From NCBI GenBank assembly GCA_001567275.1, contig LNBX01000008.1, positions 1-64,000 on the forward strand: a DNA stretch of 64,000 nt, given 5' to 3'. Positions 53,986 to 63,964 of this stretch are shown here, piece after piece; the stretch's first letter is position 1, and each line of letters starts with the position of its first letter. This stretch comes from Bacteroidetes bacterium OLB10. GTDB lineage: Bacteria; Bacteroidota; Bacteroidia; AKYH767-A; OLB10. A program made the position numbers and the translations under genes. The notes below the pieces were generated by a model that did not search any database, was not told the origin of the DNA, and saw only the letters and a list, made by a program, of their open reading frames with translations.

Positions 53986-55400
53986 TCACAAACTGTGATT
54001 TTTTTTAGTGAGAATAAACCTGTCCGTAATTATTCTGATGATATAGGTGCTATTGGCTAATTTAACAGGCAACTTAAATTGATTATTCCCTTTGTGCAGA
54101 CTTGAAAATTGATTTAATAACTGACGGCCATTCATGTCTGATAATTCAACCTGCATATTATTTGCATCGGTGTTTTGTATAGAAAGATTAATTGTATTTT
54201 CCTTAACAGCGTAACTCACATTTGCTGATGGATTATCATCATTCACTCCTGTGGGTGACCACACAATCTTATAAAGCGTTCCATTATTGTTGTCTCCCAG
54301 ATAAAGTTCACCGCTCTCATCTTCTCCGAAAGTGCCGAAAAATCTTCCGGGAAATGTTCCTGCAGTGACAACAGTATTTTGGTTGTTGGGATCCAAGGCA
54401 TAGACTGAGCCATTACAATAATCAGCAAAAAATAAATTCCCTGTACCGAAGGATTTACTGTTCCTCTGTAAACATACCCACCGGTTACAGCACAACCTCC
54501 TGTTGCTGTATGGCTGTAATCATACACCGGAGAAGTATAGGAGCCATTGCAACCTGCAGAAGTATTAAATGGGGCATTACCCTCATAACATCTCCAACCA
54601 TAGTTTTCTCCTCCTGATGATGATGCCGGTTGAAAATCTATTTCTTCCCATGTTGTTTCACCTACATCACCAATCCATAAGTCGTGTGTGAGTTTATCAA
54701 AGCTGAACTTCCATGGATTTCTGAAACCTGAAGCCCAGATTTCCTGTTTTGCTCCAATTACACTGTAGAATGGATTTGTTGGAGGAATGGTATATCCAGT
54801 AGGTTGCGAACTGACATCTATTCTCAGAATTTTTCCAAAATACTCATTCATATTTTGAGCAAGGTTGCCCGGGTCACCATTGCTGCCACCATCACCCAGA
54901 CCTAAATACAGAAAACCATCATTTCCGAACTTAAGACAACCTCCGTTATGATTGGTATATGGTTGTTGAATATCCAACAATATTTCTTCGCTAAGTGAGT
55001 CTGCAATATCAGGATTGGAGGTCACTTTATATCGTGCCAGAATACTGTTTCCTATGCCTGATTTGTTGGTGTAATAAATATAAAATGTCTGATCGTTTGC
55101 ATAATCAGGACTGAATGCAAGACCCAATAAACCTTGTTCACCGGTATTGTTTACTGAAGTAGGAGTAACTTTTGGTTGTATGTTTAAAAATGGTACAGGA
55201 TTCAGCACACCACCCTGACTGATAATATAAATAGATCCCATTTGAGTAGTAACATAAAGTCTTCCGTCACCATTGGTGGCAATATCCGAAATTCTTCCTG
55301 CTAATCCTGTGGCGTAGGGTGTGATATAAACCTGTGCTTTGGCAGAATATAAAAGCACGCAGCATAAAAAAGTTAAACCAAAAAATTTAAGTTTTAACAT
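53986..55400 (-). CDS. PQQ-type sugar dehydrogenase with C-terminal sorting domain, frameshifted
   Basis: Signal peptide to about 22, then a GSDH-family six-bladed propeller: TGEQGLLGLAFSPDY, HNGGCLKFGNDGFLYLGLGDGG, ASGFRNPWKFSFD, WEEIDFQP and NYGWRCYEG. The frame breaks after VNPSVQGIYF; the rest (ADYCNGSVYALDPNN...) and a C-terminal beta domain (MQVELSDMNGRQLLNQF...) follow in another frame. Seven instead of six bases in the run at 54427-54432 join them into about 471 residues. The tail resembles a type IX sorting domain. Oxidation of aldoses is the family activity; PQQ dependence here is not proved. Confidence 0.85.
54427..54432 (-). other. Frameshift site in the sugar dehydrogenase gene (run of 6, expected 7)
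   Basis: One more base continues GIYFFADYCNGSVYAL across the break. Confidence 0.78.
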
Positions 55401-55427
55401 CCTGAAGAAATTAGTTTATAAAAATAA

Positions 55428-55457
55428 CAAAAGCCATGATGTACACCATGGCTTTTG
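55428..55457 (-). terminator. Intrinsic terminator of the M36 peptidase gene
   Basis: CAAAAGCCATG (55428-55438) pairs perfectly with CATGGCTTTTG (55447-55457), followed on the minus strand by TTATTTTT. It separates the peptidase from the sugar dehydrogenase unit. Confidence 0.83.
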
Positions 55458-55482
55458 CAAATAGTTCAGTTTATATGCAACT

Positions 55483-58398
55483 TTATCTGATTACAGAAAT
55501 TTTTTCTGATTTGACAAATTTTTCTCCTTTAAGCTGAAGAGTGTATATTCCATCTGCAATATTTCTTAATGAGACAGTTTCATTTACTGACTGTCCGTTA
55601 TAAGTTTGTTGGAATACCACTTGTCCTGCGTAGTTAATTAAAGTTACTTTCACTTGCTGATCATTACCTTTCCATCCGAAACGAATGTAATCTTTAGCAG
55701 GATTTGGGTATGCATACCATGATTGTAATGAAGGTTGATTCAATCCTGTTGGTTCTGCACTCCATATTTCAATATCGTCAATCATCGCTTCAATTAAACT
55801 GCCTGCATTGGCATCTTCGGCTACAAATTTTAATCTGACATTTGCTGTTGGTGTCAGGTGATCTGCAACACGAAATGCAAACCTGCGCCAGTCATGATCG
55901 GATACATCAGTGTTTTCCAAAGGTATGTAGGTAGCTCCGCCATCATTACTTAAATACACTTGCCAGAAATCGGTTCCAGGAGTTGCTCCCTGATCATTGG
56001 AATACATCCTCCAGTAGCTGATAGCAGGATTGCTATATCCCGACAAATCAAAGATTGGTGATACAAGAGAAGTCTTACCATCATCCACATCGTTTGTACC
56101 TGCCGGATCATTTGATCCTGCATTGCCTGTTACAGCACAGATATTGTTATTGGTTGGTGTATGATCAACCGGTAGCTGAACATAATTAGGAGGGGGGAAG
56201 CCCTGGTTTAAATCAGATCCTACTGTTGAAGCTATTTCCCACATTCCGGTAGTGGCATTGTCGCCCGGCAGTGAGGTAGTCCATCCCTGACTGTTTCCTG
56301 TATCAAAATAATCACTGTGCATAAGACTATAACCAACCAATGTGTAATATGGAATATTAGGGTTACTTGCATTTGCAAGGCTTGGCATCACATTAAAATG
56401 TGTTCCGCACTGATCATTTGCATCAATATAATACTCAATAATAGTTCCATTAGGTTGTGCAGGAATGTTTCCCTGAAATACAGTTCCGTTATAGGTAAAT
56501 GTAAAATTGTTCCATGAACCGGTACCATTGAGACGATAGTACCCATTAACTGCTGAACCTGCTGCAGTAGCAAATGAAGCAGGAGTTGTTACATTTAAAG
56601 TAACCTGTTGTTGTCCTGCTGCACTTAGCAATGGAGTATGGGTCAGTAAAGTTCCTGCACCATACATCACTATTCCATGAATGGCAAATGCAGAAGTTAT
56701 ATCACAGTAGTTAGGAGTACCATTGGTAAGGTCTCCATCATTGTCATCATCAGTAAGTGCTTCAATCAGTATGTCAGTATATAACTGTCCTTCCTGTCCG
56801 TCAGGATACATTATGGTAGCTGCAAATGTTTCGAAGAATAAATCCTGACGTTGCTGAACACTGTTGAAGTTTAATGCAACATCCCACCAAGCACCGGCAA
56901 TAATTTCACCGTCAGCATGAGGCTCACCCATGATGTCCTGAGGATATACTTTTTTGTCAATATCATATCGTCTTACATATCCGTTAGGATCATTTGAAAA
57001 AAATCCTATTCCTAAAACAGCGTCTTCAGTCAGTCCGTTAGCCCAGGTATCTGCATAACCTTCATGCAATGCGCCATTATTAAAAAATCCTCCGTAATAG
57101 TCATACAAATATTCGTTCACACCATGGCCGTATTCATGATATACAACATCATTGACAGTGGATGTGGCATTACAGTTTCCTCCGGCTGCATAAAAGTTAA
57201 GGTCGCCATCATAGTAGGCATTACAAGTACCGGCAACATCAATATGACTCTGCATCTGAAAGTCCATGATAGCTTCAGCTCCTGAACCCATTGCTTTCAT
57301 CACATAATAGTCGTGAATTTCATTCACAAAATTGTAAGCGGATAACTCACGGATATTGGCATTTGAAAAGGTGATATTATTTACACCAGGATTTAAAGTT
57401 GCCGTAAATTGTGGAGTATTATTGCCTGTGATAATTTTTGCCCAGGTTCCCTCTAATTTGAAATTTGCACTTGTAGATGAGGTATTGGCTAATCCGAGAT
57501 ATCCGTTGGCATCGGTTACAAACTGCACACTTGAAGAAGTTACATATAGATTTGGTAATGGCTTTACTGCAGTTGGCTGATATGGATTGGTAGGATATAC
57601 AGTGGCAGTGAGGTTGATGTCGGTATTGGCAAAATAACTTACATTATTATGTCTGTATAAAACTTCTCCGTTATGAGCATCCACAAGGGTATAATATTCT
57701 CTTGGGAATCCTTCGCTGTCTGTAGCTTTTACGGTTACTTCATACACCAGATGATAAATATTTTTTCCGGTTGAAGGTACAGGTAAAATTTTTAAATCGC
57801 TGTTTGCCGATGTAGAATTAATGGAAAGATTCAATCCGTTGGTAGCTGAAGAAATTGCAGCCTGAGAGCTTAATGTTGGATTAATATTTACATGGATATC
57901 TTTATAAGCATCACACAAAAACTGATTGACTCTTCCGTCTTTGGTAATTTTAATCTGCACTTTTGACCAAAGTACTTCCAGGTTATTGTATTTCTGTGTG
58001 TAATTCACATAATAATACTTTTTGTTCTGAGCTGTATTTCTGAAATACAATTCGTTCAGCGGAAGCTGAAACGGAGTAAGTTTGCTGCTGATGAATGCCC
58101 AAGCTGTAGATTGTGGGTCGAGCGGAAGACCCATCATCACAGGCTTGCCATAAGCATTATGCGGAAGTCCTGTTTCCTCATTGAAAATAGCTGTCCATCC
58201 TCCGTTTTGTTCAGAGAATTGTTTCCAAACCTGACTCTCGGAAAGTTGTAATTGTCGTTTTGCATCAGGCACACGTTTAATGTCCTTTACAAAAACTTTT
58301 AAGTAGGGATCTTCATTGTGATTGAAGCGATTGAAATCATGGGATGCCATTAGCATCAGAGGCGCTAAAAGCGCCATAAGTAGAAATCTAAATTTCAT
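55483..58398 (-). CDS. M36-family (fungalysin-like) metallopeptidase with type IX sorting domain
   Basis: 971 residues from ATG 58398, chosen because it opens the signal peptide MKFRFLLMALLAPLMLMAS. A propeptide of FTP/PepSY type covers about 30-240, the M36 catalytic domain follows with zinc motif HEYGHGVNEY (about residue 420) and a downstream EGYADTWANG glutamate, then a long beta-rich region with a jelly-roll-like part (SPIFDLSGYSNPAISYWRMYS) and a C-terminal sorting domain (YAYPNPAKDYIRFGW, ending in EKISVIR). An exported protease, perhaps for feeding on proteins. Confidence 0.92.
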   Translation of the reverse strand: MKFRFLLMALLAPLMLMASHDFNRFNHNEDPYLKVFVKDIKRVPDAKRQLQLSESQVWKQFSEQNGGWTAIFNEETGLPHNAYGKPVMMGLPLDPQSTAWAFISSKLTPFQLPLNELYFRNTAQNKKYYYVNYTQKYNNLEVLWSKVQIKITKDGRVNQFLCDAYKDIHVNINPTLSSQAAISSATNGLNLSINSTSANSDLKILPVPSTGKNIYHLVYEVTVKATDSEGFPREYYTLVDAHNGEVLYRHNNVSYFANTDINLTATVYPTNPYQPTAVKPLPNLYVTSSSVQFVTDANGYLGLANTSSTSANFKLEGTWAKIITGNNTPQFTATLNPGVNNITFSNANIRELSAYNFVNEIHDYYVMKAMGSGAEAIMDFQMQSHIDVAGTCNAYYDGDLNFYAAGGNCNATSTVNDVVYHEYGHGVNEYLYDYYGGFFNNGALHEGYADTWANGLTEDAVLGIGFFSNDPNGYVRRYDIDKKVYPQDIMGEPHADGEIIAGAWWDVALNFNSVQQRQDLFFETFAATIMYPDGQEGQLYTDILIEALTDDDNDGDLTNGTPNYCDITSAFAIHGIVMYGAGTLLTHTPLLSAAGQQQVTLNVTTPASFATAAGSAVNGYYRLNGTGSWNNFTFTYNGTVFQGNIPAQPNGTIIEYYIDANDQCGTHFNVMPSLANASNPNIPYYTLVGYSLMHSDYFDTGNSQGWTTSLPGDNATTGMWEIASTVGSDLNQGFPPPNYVQLPVDHTPTNNNICAVTGNAGSNDPAGTNDVDDGKTSLVSPIFDLSGYSNPAISYWRMYSNDQGATPGTDFWQVYLSNDGGATYIPLENTDVSDHDWRRFAFRVADHLTPTANVRLKFVAEDANAGSLIEAMIDDIEIWSAEPTGLNQPSLQSWYAYPNPAKDYIRFGWKGNDQQVKVTLINYAGQVVFQQTYNGQSVNETVSLRNIADGIYTLQLKGEKFVKSEKISVIR

Positions 58399-58482
58399 GT
58401 TATGATAGATTTGATTTTTTGGGAAGACAAATTTATTCATAAAAAGTTTAGTTGCAAGAGTATTTAAGTCAACCGTTAAACT

Positions 58483-58490
58483 TATTTTTG
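58483..58490 (+). promoter_or_regulatory. Promoter -7 box directly before the DUF4159 gene
   Basis: TATTTTTG, full match, six bases before the ATG at 58497, implying a leaderless transcript. Confidence 0.45.
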
Positions 58491-58496
58491 GGCTTT

Positions 58497-59180
58497 ATGA
58501 AATTCATCAAGAGCATAGGTTCCGGCAGGGTGATTTTAATGGCAGGATTGCTGTTATTAATCAGCTCATTCAAGCCTGTGGACTACACCATTAAACTGGC
58601 AAAACTCAAGTATGCAGGTGGGGGCAACTGGTATGTAAGCCCTACGGCATTGCGCAATCTGGCTCAGTTTTGCAACCAGAATCTTGGTACCAATATCAAT
58701 CCTGAAGAGGCAGTTGTTGAGCCGGGAAGCCCTGAAATATTTAATTACCCATTTGTGCACATGACAGGCAACGGTCGCTTTGTGTTTAGCAATGCAGAAG
58801 CAGAGAACCTTAGAAAATATCTCATCGGAGGAGGGTTTTTAAACATCAACGATAGCTATGATATGGACAAATATGTTCGCCCGGAAATGAAAAAGGTATT
58901 TCCCGAACTGGATTTTGTAGAACTGCCTTTTAACCATCCGATTTATCATCAAAAATTTGATTTCCCTAATGGATTACCCAAAATTCATGAGCACAATGGC
59001 AAACCTCCTCAGGGTTTCGGGTTAATTTATAATGGCAGGCTGGTGTGTTTTTATGAGTACGAAAGTGATATTGGCGATGGCTGGGAAGATCCCGAAGTAC
59101 ACCACGATACCCCTGAGTTAAGACTCAAAGCTTTGCGCATGGGAGCCAATATTATACAGTATGTGTTTTCAAGTGATTAA
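58497..59180 (+). CDS. DUF4159 domain-containing secreted protein
   Basis: 227 residues from the ATG at 58497 (MKFIKSIGSGRVILMAGLLLL..., a signal peptide). The mature part fits DUF4159 (YTIKLAKLKYAGGGNWYVSP, NLRKYLIGGGFLNINDSYDMD, PEMKKVFPELDFVELPFNHPI), a class I glutamine-amidotransferase-like fold of unknown activity, commonly found with gliding or surface genes. The stop is followed directly by the convergent stop of the next gene. Confidence 0.85.
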   Translation: MKFIKSIGSGRVILMAGLLLLISSFKPVDYTIKLAKLKYAGGGNWYVSPTALRNLAQFCNQNLGTNINPEEAVVEPGSPEIFNYPFVHMTGNGRFVFSNAEAENLRKYLIGGGFLNINDSYDMDKYVRPEMKKVFPELDFVELPFNHPIYHQKFDFPNGLPKIHEHNGKPPQGFGLIYNGRLVCFYEYESDIGDGWEDPEVHHDTPELRLKALRMGANIIQYVFSSD

Positions 59181-59453
59181 TTAACGGCCCATACCCAGAT
59201 TCATCAGGCTGTCAATCTTAATATCTTCGAGGTAAGGAGCAAGCAAAGCTGAATTTTCAAAGGCTTTTATTCTCTTAATGCTGTTTTCCTGAATGCTGTA
59301 CCATAACTCAATATAATAACCGTTGAACGAGAAAAGGTTTACACGATAACCATATACTTCGCGCACATGGAGATGTATAGCACCATTCCAGATATACCAG
59401 GTTTGTTCATCATGGCTCAGGCTGTTAAATTCTTTGCAGGTAATCATTGACAT
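59181..59453 (-). CDS. Conserved hypothetical cytoplasmic protein
   Basis: 90 residues with ordinary composition (ITCKEFNSLSHDEQTWYIW, VNLFSFNGYYIELWYS). The pattern of a short mixed alpha/beta protein without signal peptide or membrane segment. I have seen similar small Bacteroidota proteins but can name no family. Start ATG at 59453 or the ATG two codons later. Convergent with DUF4159 with no gap; a 149-base gene-free stretch separates it from the stress protein. Confidence 0.6.
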   Translation of the reverse strand: MSMITCKEFNSLSHDEQTWYIWNGAIHLHVREVYGYRVNLFSFNGYYIELWYSIQENSIKRIKAFENSALLAPYLEDIKIDSLMNLGMGR

Positions 59454-59602
59454 AATTTCTTCGATTTAAATTTCTTGTGTTGTTATGTAAACAAGATGCA
59501 TAATTGGCAATGACACTTTGCAAACCTTTTGGCGAATAGCATTTTTATTGTGGTAAATTGTTTCTAAAAGTTGCTGAGGGTAAAAGTACCATTCTTTTGC
59601 AA

Positions 59603-60419
59603 TTATTCAGTCATGGCAAACTGATCGGTAGCTGATGAAAAGTGATATATGTTGACACAAAGCACAGGCAACTGCAATTCATTGGCTAATAGTTTTTGTT
59701 CTTCAACACCCATGATATAATCTGTAATGCCTTTATCAGGATCAATGGTAGTAACAATGATGTCGGCATTGGTTTCGGCAGCTTCTTTGGTAACAACTTC
59801 ACATTTGTCATCGAGCGAAAATTCTTTTTTAACGATTTTGAAAACAATTTTTTCGTCATTCAACACTGAGGTGAAATAATTCAGATTGTTTGTGATTCGG
59901 TGTTGGATAAAGCTATCCCTGTTCAGCTGTTCAAATAATATTACCTCAGCATTAAACAAATGTGCATACCGTATAACTACCGATAAAACCTGTTTGACTT
60001 CACGTGTAAAATCAACCGGAATAATCATTTTTTTAACGGGGCGATAAGGTTTGCTCTGCACAACTATGTAAGGTGTTTTTGAATGGGTGATAACCTTCAT
60101 GGCATGGCTGCCTGCAATATGCTGCCAGCCTTTTACTCCGTGAGTAGCCATCACTATGAGTTCGGCATTTTATTTCAGTGGCTGTTTCTCCAATCAGGTC
60201 GTAAAAGTCTCCTTGTTTGATGAGTGTACTTACAGTAATTTGTGATGGAATCTTAAAATCATTTCGGATTTTGTTCAGTTGCTCCATGGCTGATGTTTTC
60301 TCTTTTTCGGTAGCTGTTGCGTGAAACAAAACAATTTCATTTACGAAAGGTAGTTGCAATGCATAACTGTAAGCATTTTCAGTGAGGGAAGTAAAGTCAA
60401 CGGGAATTAATAATTTCAT
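59603..60419 (-). CDS. Tandem universal stress protein, frameshifted
   Basis: Two UspA domains. The first (MKLLIPVDFTSLTENAYSYAL...) is read from 60419. It breaks at ETATEIK and resumes in another frame as VMATHGVKGWQHIAGSHA, the ATP-binding glycine motif region, then a second domain (KKMIIPVDFTREVKQVLSV) to 59603. Three instead of four T at 60168-60171 restore a protein of about 271 residues with TEINAELIVMATHG. Cytoplasmic stress protein, nucleotide binding likely in the first domain. Confidence 0.83.
60168..60171 (-). other. Frameshift site in the stress protein gene (run of 4, expected 3)
   Basis: One base fewer gives ATEINAELIVMATHG, the family consensus. Confidence 0.75.
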
Positions 60420-60466
60420 GATTTGCAGAATTTGATACCTACCAAATCTACAACAAACAAAATCAA

Positions 60467-61379
60467 TTACAAACCATTGCCTGCATTACCCCACCAACCT
60501 TTACGTCCTGAAAACATTTTTTTGAAAGCACCCGGCCCACGATAACGCGTAGGGTTTTGCCTTTGTGGGTTGTAAACAATGCCAATACCGACATGAATGT
60601 AATTGTCGTTGCGGGTAGCATTGGAGCGGTTGTAACCCTTGGGGTTAGGAGGTGATTTAGTTTTTCTTCTGTCTGAAAAATACACTGCAAGTTCACCTTT
60701 TGGAGTTTGTGCCAATGCATCCATGTCAGGATATTTTCCACTGGCATCATCCAGATAATCAGTAAAGGTAAAATGTTCTGCAAATTCTACCTTAATTCTC
60801 CATTTCTGATTTATTCTGAAATAAGTTCCGATACCAATCGGAATTACTGCCTGATAAAGTTTATAAGGTTCAGGATGTTCACCTTCGGTCAGGTATTGTC
60901 CTTCGGTGCCCAAAGGCTGCAGTGCAATTAACTGACCGTAATAGTCGGGATTACTTCCATAGTAACGTGCTTTAGGGTTGAAGAAGAATATTCCTCCACC
61001 TGCAAATACATAAGGTATAGCAAGCCGTTTGGTACGGTTTGAAAAAAGACTTAATGAAAACAACATGGATATTTCATCAATCCGTGATTCGAAACTGAGG
61101 TTACGCTTTTTATTATCACTTTCCTTGGTCAGTGAATCAATTCCTTCTACACTGCCATGATAATAATTCAGCTGCACATTCAGATGTCTTGTAATATGTG
61201 CACCAATGGAAGCATTGCCATAGTTTCTGAAAATTTTGGTTGACGGAACAATACTTTTATCATTCAAATCACCATTGTAGTAGAGTATCCCTCCCGACAA
61301 TGAAAAAAAACATTCTGCTCTGACTATGTGATGAGAAACCGGCAGAAACTAAAATCAGAATAATAATGATTCTTTTCAT
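60467..61379 (-). CDS. DUF6089-like outer-membrane protein (PorG-like), frameshifted after the signal peptide
   Basis: About 303 residues when repaired. ATG 61379 opens a signal peptide (MKRIIIILILVSAGFSSHSQ). The main frame begins SGGILYYNGDLNDK and reads as a beta-barrel (GNASIGAHITRHLNVQLNYYHG, PYVFAGGGIFFFNPKARY, NDNYIHVGIGIVYN). A run of eight at 61303-61310 should be seven to join them. The pattern matches DUF6089, related to PorG of type IX secretion, but several paralogues exist in most genomes. Confidence 0.78.
61303..61310 (-). other. Frameshift site in the DUF6089 gene (run of 8, expected 7)
   Basis: One base fewer gives SQSRMFFSLSGGILYYNGD. Confidence 0.75.
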
Positions 61380-61481
61380 GTTTGTCAATCAGTACAAAAG
61401 TAACAAGTTGCACCGATTCTACAGAGTCTCCAATCTTGAAAACGCTTATGTTATAAACATAACCGTGTTAACTCAACAGAG

Positions 61482-63002
61482 CTAATCCAGCAGTGATTGT
61501 CCTGTCATTTCAGAGGGAGCCTGCACGTTCATCAGTTTTAAAACAGTAGGAGCAAGGTCAGCAAGAATTCCGTTTTTGAGTTTGTGTGTTTGAGTTTTCT
61601 CAATCAGAAATAATGGAACAGGGTTGGTAGTATGCGCAGTATTAGGAGTACCGTCATCATTAATCATAAAATCAGCATTGCCGTGGTCGGCAGTTATCAG
61701 GAAGGAATAACCGTTTTGCAAACCACATTCCACGATTTCTTTTACGCAACTGTCAACAGTTTCAACAGCTTTCACCGCAGCACTGAAAACTCCGGTATGT
61801 CCAACCATATCGGCATTGGCGAAATTGATACAAACAAAATCTGTTTCACCTTTTTTGAGTTCAGCTACCAATGCATCTTTCACCGAATAAGCACTCATCT
61901 CCGGTTGCAAATCGTAAGTAGCCACCTTGGGTGATGGTATGAGAATTCGTTTTTCTCCTTTGAATTCATTTTCTCTTCCTCCCGAAAAAAAGAAGGTTAC
62001 GTGAGGATATTTTTCAGTCTCTGCAATTCTTATTTGTTTTTTGCCTGCATTCTGCAACACTTCTCCAAGTGTATTATTCAGGTTGTCTTTGGTAAATATC
62101 ACCTGAACATTTTTGTATTTGTCATCATAAACAGTCATGGTAACATAATGCAAATTCAGTGTATGCATGTCTTGTTCAGGAAAATTCTGCTGAGTGAGTG
62201 CCATGGTGATTTCGCGGCAGCGGTCGGTACGGAAATTGAAACAGATAACGGCATCACCATCTTCAATCACTGCCACCGGTTTTCCGTCATTCACAATGCT
62301 GATGGGCTTAATGAATTCATCGGTAACATTGTTTTGATACGAAGATTCAATACCATCTTCAGCTTTTGAAAATGGTTCGCCTTTGCCATGCACCAGCAAA
62401 TCGTAAGCAAGTTTTACACGCTCCCATCGTTTATCTCTGTCCATGGCATAATATCTTCCTACAACAGATGCTATTTTTCCTCCTGTTTTCTTCAGATGTT
62501 TTTCCAAATCATTTATAAAACCTTTTCCGCTCTTTGGGTCGCAGTCGCGCCCATCGGTAAATGCATGTACATAAAAATCACTCACTCCGTTTTTCTGAGC
62601 AATGCTACACAGTCCTTTCAAATGTTCAATGTGTGAATGTACGCCTCCGTCACTCACCAAACCAATGAAATGTAACTTGCGTTGATTTGATTTTACATAA
62701 TTGAATGTATCTGACAAAACAGGATTGGTGTCTATGGTATGTTCTTCAACTGCTTTATTGATAAGAGCCAGTTCCTGATAAACTACACGACCGGCACCTA
62801 TATTGAGGTGACCTACTTCGCTGTTGCCCATCTGACCGTCAGGCAGCCCTACATATTTACCGGAAGTCAGCAGTTCGCTGTGTGGATATTTGTTGTAACA
62901 CGAATCAATAAAAGGTGTCTGTGCATTGAAAATTGCATCGGATTTATCTTTGCGGCCCTCTCCCCAGCCATCCATAATTATCAGAACTACTTTGTTGCTC
63001 AT
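61482..63002 (-). CDS. gpmI: 2,3-bisphosphoglycerate-independent phosphoglycerate mutase
   Basis: 506 residues, full length. Alkaline-phosphatase fold: IIMDGWG metal ligand, phosphoserine nucleophile Ser61 in QMGNSEVGHLNIGAG, HAFTDGRDCDP and the second metal site TADHGNAD, plus HTTNPVPLFLI. Interconverts 3- and 2-phosphoglycerate in glycolysis, using manganese. Starts one base before the end of the sensor kinase, probably the same transcript. Confidence 0.96.
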   Translation of the reverse strand: MSNKVVLIIMDGWGEGRKDKSDAIFNAQTPFIDSCYNKYPHSELLTSGKYVGLPDGQMGNSEVGHLNIGAGRVVYQELALINKAVEEHTIDTNPVLSDTFNYVKSNQRKLHFIGLVSDGGVHSHIEHLKGLCSIAQKNGVSDFYVHAFTDGRDCDPKSGKGFINDLEKHLKKTGGKIASVVGRYYAMDRDKRWERVKLAYDLLVHGKGEPFSKAEDGIESSYQNNVTDEFIKPISIVNDGKPVAVIEDGDAVICFNFRTDRCREITMALTQQNFPEQDMHTLNLHYVTMTVYDDKYKNVQVIFTKDNLNNTLGEVLQNAGKKQIRIAETEKYPHVTFFFSGGRENEFKGEKRILIPSPKVATYDLQPEMSAYSVKDALVAELKKGETDFVCINFANADMVGHTGVFSAAVKAVETVDSCVKEIVECGLQNGYSFLITADHGNADFMINDDGTPNTAHTTNPVPLFLIEKTQTHKLKNGILADLAPTVLKLMNVQAPSEMTGQSLLD

Positions 63003-63003
63003 T

Positions 63004-63964
63004 TTATGCGTTTAATGGAAATTTAATTTCGAAAATACTTCCTTGCGGATAATTGTCTTTAACAGCCATAGTTGCTTTATGTTTTAAAGCAATGAAGCGG
63101 CAAATATACAACCCTAATCCTGTACCCTTGGAACTTCGGGTTTCTTCGTTGCCAATACGATAAAATTTCTCGAAAATTTTTCTCTTTTCGCTGTCAGGAA
63201 TTCCGGGTCCCTGATCACATACCTGAAGAAACACATCGTTATTTATTCGGCTGAGTTTTATTTCAATGGGAGTAGTGGCAGGAGTATATTTTTCTGCATT
63301 TTCCACCAGATTCATCACCAGAGAAATTACAGCATTCTTATCGGCCATGATATGTATATCAGGATCTATCATTCCACTGAAAGTGTGATTTGCTTCAGAA
63401 GTTTTTTTTTGTCTGAAGATAATCTGTAATGGTTTTTGATAAGTCAATATCGGTAAGATGCAGCTCCATGTTGGCTGCTTCTATACGTGTTGCAGTAAGA
63501 ATATTTTCTACTAAAAAATTGATTCTGTCAGTTTCGTTCAATGCCCGTTGCAAAACAGTGGTTTGCTTTTCTCTTTCCATATCCCGTTTCAGCAAGGTTT
63601 CCACACTTAATCTGATTCCTGCAATTGGCGATTTAAACTCATGTGTAATGCTCATCATAAAGTTTTTCTGTTGCTGCGCTACCTGAAATTCTCTCAGATA
63701 AGCTTTTCGCGCCTGATAAATTCCAAAACCGAGAAGCGATAGAAACACAATTCCTTCACCGGCAACCATCAGATATTTTTCGTTCAGTCGTTTTTTCAGC
63801 CAGGCAATTTCACTTACGGTTTCAGAAGTTTGCTCCTGAGTAAGAATATGGTTGATCTTGGTTTCATAGTAATCTTTATTCAGGTCAACCAGCAGATATG
63901 ACCACCATCCTAATTGCAGAACAACATATAAAACGAGTAAATAAAATATATTAATGGGTTTCAT
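63004..63964 (-). CDS. Sensor histidine kinase, frameshifted between HisKA and ATPase domains
   Basis: Membrane segments about 6-26 and 66-84 flank a short periplasmic region. HisKA with SITHEFKSPIAGIRLSVETLL (His near residue 110). Frame breaks at QTKKNF and resumes as TSEANHTFSGMIDP..., with NLVENAEKYTPA, DQGPGIP and GTGLGLYICRFIALKH. Eight rather than nine bases in the run at 63402-63410 give LQTKKTSEANHTF and a protein of about 319 residues. No response regulator is in the window. Start ATG 63964. Confidence 0.87.
63402..63410 (-). other. Frameshift site in the sensor kinase gene (run of 9, expected 8)
   Basis: Longest homopolymer among the breaks. One base fewer joins phosphoacceptor and ATPase domains. 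Confidence 0.8.

Noticed and set aside
58399-58440. Longer N-terminus for the M36 protease (start 58440)
   Set aside because: The signal peptide begins at 58398; the extra 14 residues are not signal-like.
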